Assembly (NCBI GenBank): GCA_015486965.1
Contig: WFQQ01000142.1
Coordinates: 1 to 38,180 of the forward strand
Direction: 5' to 3'
DNA: 38,180 nucleotides
Origin: Desulfurellaceae bacterium
Lineage (GTDB): Bacteria; Campylobacterota_A; Desulfurellia; Desulfurellales; Hippeaceae
The notes beneath the pieces are model-generated. The model saw only the letters and a program-made list of their open reading frames with translations. It had not been told where the DNA came from and made no database searches. Made by a program: the position numbers and the translations under genes. Within the stretch, counting starts at the first letter, position 1. Each line of letters opens with the position of its first letter. Of this stretch, positions 32,235-38,180 are shown piece after piece.

Positions 32235-34616
32235 ATGAAAAAGTATCTATCGTTTTTATTAATCATAACAGTTGCCCTGTTTATCTACTCCTGCGGAGGC
32301 GGTGGAAGTAGCGGAGGACCACACCTTGGAGGCTCATCGTCCTCTACAAGCTATCAACTTACAAAAAACATTGCTATATTCTATGTTGACCAAACCAACA
32401 TGGGCAACTCGACAATACCTTTCCCAAATGACATCTTAACGAGCCAAACAAGGAGCGCAGCTACAGAAAGGTATCTCTTTATTCCTACAGAAGGTGCTCC
32501 AATATCGATGGCAGCATTCTACACAGCAATAAACGATCTCAATCTTCAAGGTTTTAGTCCCAACACACCAATCTCAATACCTTTGGCAACAGACAAAATA
32601 TTGCTAAATCAGGGTGAACTTCAATCAAATGTCAAAGCTTTAGACATAACAAGGCTTGTTGGATTGACCCTAACAAAACTTCCATATACTCCAAGCTCCA
32701 CAAACGACTACTGCTACCTGTTCTCTTTAAACAAAGACAATAGCACCTTAGCTTTAGCATGTGCAGAAACAATTCTGGGGTATTACTCCAAAGCCAATCC
32801 GCAAGCTCTGGGACAGTTCATTGGAAATATTTCCCCATATATCTACACACCTATGATAGTAAAACAGAACGGTAATGTGATAAACGGCTACCCCATAGTT
32901 CCATTTAACCCGGGAGACAGATATGTTGTTGTGGTGGAAAACGGTATAAAAAACCTTGAAGCTTCAACTATAGTCAAATCTTTATTGGGAAGTCAAAAGC
33001 TTTCTGGAGCTTTGGCTGAACTGGAACCTGTAAGGGAAGCCTATACAGGTCTTTTGCCACTGCTGGAAGCAGTTGGAATAAGTAGAAACAACATTGTGGA
33101 GATGTTCACATTCACAGTGGCTAAGAAAACACTTGGGCTTGAAGATTACGCTCAGGTTGGACTTGCTGCCAGTGGCGCCATTCCATTGAGCAGCATGAAA
33201 ATAGAGGGATACCCATACTCAGAGCTTGACAACCTCACATACGCAGGACCTCTTTCACAGAACGAGTACCTGCAGATAGATTCACTGAGCGATCTGCCGC
33301 TTCTCTGTCAGAATCTATACGACAACTCAACACTGAGAGCCTACCTTGCATCTCAGGGCATCAACCTGCCTGAAATAACAGACAACCTGCAAAGCTACAT
33401 GCTAACTCCCAATGTGTATGGTCTTTCGGATATAGAAACAATACTAACTCAATATAATTTCCCGGATAACCAGACTGCATACCCATATGTTTGTGTAAAA
33501 ATCTTCACCAATCCTAAACTTTACGACAATGTAACAACAGCAATCTATGGTAACAAGCTCAATCCTAAAGGCATCATTATATTCCAACACGGCCTTGGCA
33601 AAGACAAGAGCGATGCAGGAATACTCGCAAATGACCCTGCACTATCTGACTACGAATTCTTTGCTATGGATTTGCCATGGCACGGTGATAGGGTCAGACC
33701 CTACAATATGTTAGGGGTTCCTGTCCCATCTCCAACATGCGACCCAACAAAGAGTGGCTCCTGTTATTTGACATCAAATGCCATAGATGATGTTATGAAC
33801 ATCTACCAATCCCTGCTCGACATGCACACATTCACAAAGTTCGTATATGCAGGGGATGTCAAAACCATGGCGGAAACAGGTATAAAGTTAACAGGAAATC
33901 CACTTCCACCTCTACCTGTTTACTTTGCTGGACAATCCATGGGCTCAATTACAGGCTCCATGCTGTTAAACATTGACAACAGAACATCTTCTCAGCTCCT
34001 TGCAAGGGCAGGCCTCAAGCCAAGCAACTATATATCTAAAGCTGTGCTCAATGTCGGAGGTGCAAACTACTCATCCATCCTAAATGAGGCAACAAACCCA
34101 GAAATCATGGGACTTCTGTGTGGAGCTTTAGGTATTCCAGAAAACAGTTGTACACCAGAAAATGTTGCCAAATACAGAGATACAGTTAAATACAACATAA
34201 GAATAGCTCTATTCCAGCTCGTTTTGGATGCGGTCGACCCATCCTTTATGGCAAGAAATCCATCGCTAAAACCCAAAGTGATAGTCCAATCTGCCTTCCA
34301 CGATACACTTGTCCCCAACATCTCCAACGAGCTCCTCTATGCAGACTATCTAACACCACCCTACAGTGGGCTCTATTACACTCCAATCTCTTGCGACAAC
34401 ACAACTATAACTGCTACACCTGGATGGTATATGTTTATTGGCAATGCTCCATACAGCTGGATTAACCACGGCTTCTTAATACATACAGCTCCAACAATAG
34501 ATGAGCTTTACACCATGTATCCATCGGCAAAGGGACACATGAGCCTTGAGTGTGTAAACAATGCAGAAGAGCTATCGAGAGAACAGATAGACAGATTCTT
34601 CACACCAGCCGAATAA
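32235..34616 (+). CDS. Lipoprotein alpha/beta hydrolase, probable Pla-1/cef-type lipase
   Basis: A lipobox (FIYSCGGGG) marks the 793-residue protein as a lipoprotein, followed by a glycine/serine linker. The N-terminal half resembles the virulence-factor lipase N-terminal region (PFPNDIL). The C-terminal half is an alpha/beta hydrolase with nucleophile S568 in GQSMGS, an oxyanion region FQHGLGKDKSDAG, a PWHGDR segment and a late histidine in KGHMSLEC as catalytic candidate. It would hydrolyse lipids or esters at the cell surface. The linked FadL channel supports fatty acid scavenging. Substrate is not determined by sequence. Confidence 0.85.
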   Translation: MKKYLSFLLIITVALFIYSCGGGGSSGGPHLGGSSSSTSYQLTKNIAIFYVDQTNMGNSTIPFPNDILTSQTRSAATERYLFIPTEGAPISMAAFYTAINDLNLQGFSPNTPISIPLATDKILLNQGELQSNVKALDITRLVGLTLTKLPYTPSSTNDYCYLFSLNKDNSTLALACAETILGYYSKANPQALGQFIGNISPYIYTPMIVKQNGNVINGYPIVPFNPGDRYVVVVENGIKNLEASTIVKSLLGSQKLSGALAELEPVREAYTGLLPLLEAVGISRNNIVEMFTFTVAKKTLGLEDYAQVGLAASGAIPLSSMKIEGYPYSELDNLTYAGPLSQNEYLQIDSLSDLPLLCQNLYDNSTLRAYLASQGINLPEITDNLQSYMLTPNVYGLSDIETILTQYNFPDNQTAYPYVCVKIFTNPKLYDNVTTAIYGNKLNPKGIIIFQHGLGKDKSDAGILANDPALSDYEFFAMDLPWHGDRVRPYNMLGVPVPSPTCDPTKSGSCYLTSNAIDDVMNIYQSLLDMHTFTKFVYAGDVKTMAETGIKLTGNPLPPLPVYFAGQSMGSITGSMLLNIDNRTSSQLLARAGLKPSNYISKAVLNVGGANYSSILNEATNPEIMGLLCGALGIPENSCTPENVAKYRDTVKYNIRIALFQLVLDAVDPSFMARNPSLKPKVIVQSAFHDTLVPNISNELLYADYLTPPYSGLYYTPISCDNTTITATPGWYMFIGNAPYSWINHGFLIHTAPTIDELYTMYPSAKGHMSLECVNNAEELSREQIDRFFTPAE

Positions 34617-34629
34617 AACCCACCTTCAA

Positions 34630-34661
34630 AGGAGCGGATATTCCGCTCCTCTTCTTTTTTA
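34630..34661 (+). terminator. Terminator of the FadL-lipase operon
   Basis: AGGAGCGGA (34630-34638) pairs with TCCGCTCCT (34642-34650) around a 3-base loop, followed by CTTCTTTTTT. Confidence 0.92.
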
Positions 34662-34757
34662 CATATTGGCAAGAAATTACTTATAGTTAGCTTTCTTGAA
34701 AAAGTCGCTACAAAGCCTATTTATTAGAACAATAATAAAAAATAAGGAGGTGAGAAT

Positions 34758-36260
34758 ATGAAAAGTTTAAATGAGTTTTCCAACATTTTAACAAAGATGG
34801 TATCGTTTGGCGGGGGACATTTAATTGTAAAAAACAACAAATTAAGACAGTACCTTTTAAAAAAGGGCTATGAACTTGCATATAAATCATTGGTTATAGA
34901 TAACCCAGACAACAGACCGATAGAGATGCAAAAGGAAAAGGTAAGGGTTATTTTGAACCTGTTTGAAATGGCAGACAGACGCATGAAAGAGGGCTTAACC
35001 TCTCCAAAGGTTGCACAAGCTGTTGTCAGAGTCCTTGTTAATAACCTTGTTATCCCAACAAAGGAATACAAAGAGACAGAAAAGAAATTCAAAGAGCGGT
35101 TTGGAAGAACACCGCCAGCGTTTTTAGTCATAGCTCCAACTAAAAGGTGTAATCTCCATTGCATCGGTTGTTATGCCTCATCTGATTCAAAATCTGCAGA
35201 AACCATACCTTATCCCATTTTAAACAGGATATTAAAAGAGAAAAAGGAGTTCTGGAACTCGGGATTCACTGTAATAACGGGAGGAGAGCCATTTTTATAC
35301 AAAAGTGAAGGCAGGGATATACTGGATGTTGTTGAAGAACACCCAGACGATTGGTTTATGTTTTACACAAACGGAACACTGATAACAAAAGAGGTAGCAA
35401 AGCGAATGGCAAAGCTGGGCAATGTAACGCCAGCGATATCAGTAGAGGGATTTGAGGCTGAGACAGATTTAAGAAGGGGAAAGGGAACTTTTAAGAAAAT
35501 CTTGGAGGCGTTCGATAACCTGCGCAGTGAGGGTGTACCGTTCGGTATCTCAACCACAGCGATGAGGCACAACGCAGAGCTGTTGGTAAGCGATGAATTT
35601 CTCGATTTCTATTTCAATAAACAGAAAGCCACCTATGGCTGGTTATTCCAGTATATGCCCATAGGGAGAAAATTCACACTCGACTTTGTTATAACGCCAG
35701 AGCAGAGACTGTACCTTTTCAGGAGAGAAAGACAAATTTTGTGGGACTACAAGCTATTTTACCCAGACTTCTGGAACAGCGGTGTACTCTCTACAGGTTG
35801 CATATCTGCAGGAAGGGAAGGAGGATACCTATACATCGACTGGAACGGTACAGTTACCCCATGCGCTTTCTTCCCATATTCAACCGTCAACATCTTTGAA
35901 GTATATGAGAAGGGTGGGGATCTAAACGATGTATATAACCAGCCGTTCTTCGAAGCCATAAGAAAGTGGCAGGATGCTTACGGATACAAGAGAGAACCAG
36001 AGAAAGTAGGGAACTACATACTGGGCTGCCCAATCAGAGACCATTACAGGGTTGCAAGAAACATCATAGACAGGTTCCACGCAATGCCAGAGGATGAAAG
36101 TGCGAAACAGGCTTTAGAAGATAGAGAGTACTACAAAGGCATGGTAGAGTATGACCTTAAGCTCAAAAAGCTACTTGACCCTTACTGGAAAGAGATATAT
36201 CTAAAGGGGAAATACAAAGATTACGAAGATTCACAAATGCCAAAGGTTGTAGCCAGATAA
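34758..36260 (+). CDS. Radical SAM protein with SPASM-like C-terminus, function unknown
   Basis: The radical SAM core begins with CNLHCIGC (C131, C135, C138), the CxxxCxxC site for the catalytic 4Fe-4S cluster, followed by a glycine-rich SAM segment TGGEPF. Further cysteines in STGCISAGREGG, TPCAFFP and LGCPIRDH could bind an extra cluster, as in SPASM/twitch proteins. An N-terminal helical region of about 120 residues precedes the core and has no clear match in memory. There is no signal peptide. No peptide substrate, partner oxidoreductase or cofactor biosynthesis gene is adjacent. Ribosome site AAGGAGGTGAG is near ideal. I cannot assign a reaction. Confidence 0.85.
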   Translation: MKSLNEFSNILTKMVSFGGGHLIVKNNKLRQYLLKKGYELAYKSLVIDNPDNRPIEMQKEKVRVILNLFEMADRRMKEGLTSPKVAQAVVRVLVNNLVIPTKEYKETEKKFKERFGRTPPAFLVIAPTKRCNLHCIGCYASSDSKSAETIPYPILNRILKEKKEFWNSGFTVITGGEPFLYKSEGRDILDVVEEHPDDWFMFYTNGTLITKEVAKRMAKLGNVTPAISVEGFEAETDLRRGKGTFKKILEAFDNLRSEGVPFGISTTAMRHNAELLVSDEFLDFYFNKQKATYGWLFQYMPIGRKFTLDFVITPEQRLYLFRRERQILWDYKLFYPDFWNSGVLSTGCISAGREGGYLYIDWNGTVTPCAFFPYSTVNIFEVYEKGGDLNDVYNQPFFEAIRKWQDAYGYKREPEKVGNYILGCPIRDHYRVARNIIDRFHAMPEDESAKQALEDREYYKGMVEYDLKLKKLLDPYWKEIYLKGKYKDYEDSQMPKVVAR

Positions 36261-36285
36261 AAAGAGCCTAAAGCAGGCTCTTTTT
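36259..36285. terminator. Bidirectional terminator shared by the radical SAM gene and ruvB
   Basis: AAAGAGCCT (36261-36269) pairs with AGGCTCTTT (36275-36283) around a 5-base loop, with T-runs on both strands. The ruvB stop codon (36270-36268) lies within the hairpin, so the last ruvB codons form one arm of the terminator. Confidence 0.92.
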
Positions 36286-37284
36286 ATATCTTTTTATACC
36301 ACTTTTCAAACCGTGTGATGTGGCTACCCTTCCTTTGGGGGTGCGCTTTATATAGCCCTTCTGTAATAGAAAAGGCTCTACAACATCCTCAAGTGTGCCT
36401 CTATCCTCACCAATACTCGCTGCAAGGGTATCTATTCCAACAGGTCCACCGTTAAACTTACCAATAAGTGTAGCCATATACTTCTTATCCAGATAATCAA
36501 GGCCATTTTCATCAATCTGAAGCATCTCAAGAGCCCTCAAGGCTATATCTTCTGTTATTGTTCTGCTATCTTCAATTTGGGCAAGATCCCTTACCCTTCT
36601 CAGTAGTTTATTGGCTATCCTTGGAGTTCCTCGAGACCTTTCCGCTATAACCCTTAAAGCCTCTTTACTAATAGAAACATCAAGAATTCTTGCGGAGCGT
36701 GCCACTATTCTTTCAAGCTCCTCAACATTATAAAAGTCAAGCCTGAAAACCATTCCAAACCTATCCCTTAAAGGGGATGTTAAAAGCCCTATTCTCGTTG
36801 TGGCACCGATTAATGTAAACGGCGGCAAGTCTATTCTGATTGTCCTTGCTCCAGGTCCCTGCCCCACAATTATGTCCAATTTAAAATCCTCCAAAGCTGA
36901 ATATAGCGTCTCTTCAACAGCCCTGTTAAGTCTGTGAATCTCATCGATAAATAACACATCCCTTTCCGACAGGTTTGTTAAGATAGCTGCAATATCACCC
37001 ACCTTTTCTATGGCTGGCCCTGTGGCTGTAATTATATTGGAGTTCATCTCCTTTGCCACAATATTTGCAAGGGTAGTCTTACCAAGACCAGGAGGCCCAT
37101 AAAAGAGGCAGTGCTCAAGAGCCTCTCCTCGTTTTTTTGCCGCCTCAATGGCTAAAGAAAGACTGTTTATAACATTTTTCTGCCCTATATACTCCTTAAG
37201 TGTTGATGGTCTTAAAGACAAAAAGCTGTCTTTGGCTTGCTCTTCTCTATCCAAAAGCAACTCCGCCTCTATTCCTGTATGCAA
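36268..37284 (-). CDS. ruvB: Holliday junction branch-migration helicase RuvB
   Basis: At 338 residues it has the expected RuvB length and motifs: Walker [12 protein letters not shown], Walker [17 protein letters not shown], sensor [18 protein letters not shown] with the arginine finger region, and a C-terminal winged-helix domain with [17 protein letters not shown]. RuvB hexamers drive branch migration together with RuvA. The ATG at 37284 overlaps the pseudouridine synthase gene by 38 bases. ruvA and ruvC are not in the window. Confidence 0.97.
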   Translation of the reverse strand: MHTGIEAELLLDREEQAKDSFLSLRPSTLKEYIGQKNVINSLSLAIEAAKKRGEALEHCLFYGPPGLGKTTLANIVAKEMNSNIITATGPAIEKVGDIAAILTNLSERDVLFIDEIHRLNRAVEETLYSALEDFKLDIIVGQGPGARTIRIDLPPFTLIGATTRIGLLTSPLRDRFGMVFRLDFYNVEELERIVARSARILDVSISKEALRVIAERSRGTPRIANKLLRRVRDLAQIEDSRTITEDIALRALEMLQIDENGLDYLDKKYMATLIGKFNGGPVGIDTLAASIGEDRGTLEDVVEPFLLQKGYIKRTPKGRVATSHGLKSGIKRYKKSLL

Positions 37285-37975
37285 GTTTCTTTAAAGATTC
37301 AACCTCTCTCTTTTCAAGCTCCCTGTACTCACCCTCTTTCAAACTGCCAAGTTCAACATCACCAATAGCAATCCTTTTGAGCTTCAGTATGCCAACATTG
37401 AATGCTTTAAAGAACCTTCTTAAAACCCTATTCCTTCCTGAGTCTATTGAAACCACAATCCAGTTTGGATTTTTGGTCTTTTTGATTGAGAGGGGTTTAA
37501 AAAATCCATCCTCAAGCCCCACACCCTTTGACATCCTTTTTAACAAATCTGCACCCACAGTATCTTTGGTTTTAATCAAATAGGTTTTTCTCACTTTATA
37601 TTTTGGATGCATGAGAAGGTTTGCAAACTTCCCATCATTGGTAACAATCAACAGTCCTTCGGATAGATAATCAAGCCTCCCCACACAGATGAGTTTCTGC
37701 TCAAAACCCTTAAAAAAATCGCACACTGTTCGCCTTCCCTCTTCATCTTTGGAAGAACTTATAACAAAAGGGGGTTTATAAAAAGCAAAATATAACTTCC
37801 TACCTTTCTCTATTCTAACGGGCTCTCCGTCTACCTCTACGCTATCGTCTTCATTTATATCGACAAAATCTTTCAATACTTTACCGTTTAACTTAACCCT
37901 TCCCTCTTTGACAAGCTCGTCTGCCTTTCTTCTTGAAACATTCAAGGCTTGTGCAAGGTATCTGTTAACCCTCAT
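37247..37975 (-). CDS. rluB: RsuA/RluB-family rRNA pseudouridine synthase
   Basis: An N-terminal S4 RNA-binding domain ([21 protein letters not shown], about 1-60) is followed by the catalytic domain with [17 protein letters not shown], whose aspartate is the nucleophile, and RQ-less [13 protein letters not shown] near the end. It would convert a uridine of ribosomal RNA to pseudouridine. The family covers RsuA (16S) and RluB/E/F (23S); the choice of RluB is not firm. Its ATG overlaps the rpoD stop (ATGA), so it is translated with rpoD. Confidence 0.9.
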   Translation of the reverse strand: MRVNRYLAQALNVSRRKADELVKEGRVKLNGKVLKDFVDINEDDSVEVDGEPVRIEKGRKLYFAFYKPPFVISSSKDEEGRRTVCDFFKGFEQKLICVGRLDYLSEGLLIVTNDGKFANLLMHPKYKVRKTYLIKTKDTVGADLLKRMSKGVGLEDGFFKPLSIKKTKNPNWIVVSIDSGRNRVLRRFFKAFNVGILKLKRIAIGDVELGSLKEGEYRELEKREVESLKKLAYRNRGGVAFG

Positions 37976-38180
37976 TCTACAAATCCTGACAGTATTCTGC
38001 TCCTTTTGGGATGCCTCAATTTTCTTAAAGCCTTCGCCTCTATTTGTCTGACCCTTTCACGGGTCACACCCAAAACCCTTCCAACCTCTTCCAATGTGTG
38101 GTCGTGTCCATCGCCAATGCCAAATCTCATCCTCAAAACCTTCTCCTCTCTCTCTGTCAGGGTTGACAGAACCTCTTCAA
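37972..38180 (-). CDS. rpoD: RNA polymerase sigma factor RpoD, 3' end only
   Basis: This partial frame, cut by the window edge, gives the last 68 residues or so of a primary sigma factor: [14 protein letters not shown], then [29 protein letters not shown], which is region 4.2 that contacts the -35 box. The sequence [18 protein letters not shown] is typical of RpoD. It ends SGFVE with TGA overlapping the next gene's ATG. The near-consensus TTGACA boxes in this window fit such a sigma factor. Confidence 0.93.
   Translation of the reverse strand, partial: EEVLSTLTEREEKVLRMRFGIGDGHDHTLEEVGRVLGVTRERVRQIEAKALRKLRHPKRSRILSGFVE

Noticed and set aside
34696-34725. Possible promoter TTGAAA with a TATTTA-like box before the radical SAM gene
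   Set aside because: No -10 match at a normal spacing is convincing; the gene must have a promoter in this gap but I cannot place it.
1-38180. Insertion sequences, integrases, phage genes or attachment sites
   Set aside because: No transposase, integrase or phage-type frame was found, and the tRNA-Gln is not followed by a repeat of its 3' end or by mobile genes within the window.

Overview
The window is AT-rich chromosomal DNA from a Gram-negative, anaerobically respiring bacterium. Evidence for this is a TonB system, a porin-like receptor, a FadL-type barrel, a lipoprotein, Tat signals and several c-type cytochromes. The codon use (many ATA, AGA and AGG codons), the TorA-like/monohaem cytochrome pair resembling the Campylobacter type, and the layout of the nitrous oxide gene cluster suggest a Campylobacterota, Desulfurellales (Hippea-like) or Deferribacterota relative. 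That placement is inference only.

Region 1 (1-6.7 kb, plus strand) is a sensory block: a chemoreceptor with a haem c motif in its periplasmic domain, a receiver-PAS-EAL phosphodiesterase with a probably leaderless mRNA, and a histidine kinase with two fused periplasmic binding domains. An ankyrin-repeat protein follows (6.8-7.5 kb).

Region 2 (7.5-10.6 kb, minus strand) is a two-gene S/N-oxide reductase unit: a Tat-exported TorA/BisC-type molybdoenzyme and a cytochrome matching only the C-terminal domain of TorC.

Region 3 (10.7-24.6 kb, minus strand) is the centrepiece: a run of 17 tightly packed genes for nitrous oxide respiration. In transcription order these are nosZ, a small periplasmic helical protein, a monohaem cytochrome c, a nosB-like membrane protein, a second small helical protein paralogous to the first, a membrane-anchored NosL homologue, nosD, nosG, nosH, nosF, nosL, nosY, a shortened nosD paralogue, a DOMON-domain membrane protein, a Rieske protein, cytochrome b and a monohaem cytochrome c. 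The run ends at a strong terminator. A perfect FNR/CRP-type palindrome lies upstream of nosZ at about -41.5 from a predicted start site. The layout resembles clade II nos clusters but has a Tat-type NosZ signal, duplicated accessory genes and a DOMON protein.

Region 4 (24.9-30.5 kb, minus strand) looks like a copper-supply island: a TonB-dependent receptor of the NosA/OprC copper family that keeps the CxxxM and HxM copper motifs, then tonB, a protein with ten DxNxDGxxD repeats, and an OmpR-type two-component pair. It probably feeds copper to NosZ.

Region 5 (30.6-38.2 kb) holds tRNA-Gln(CUG), a FadL-like barrel followed by a Pla-1/cef-like lipoprotein lipase, and a radical SAM protein of unknown function. 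On the minus strand are ruvB, an RsuA/RluB-family pseudouridine synthase and the 3' end of rpoD.
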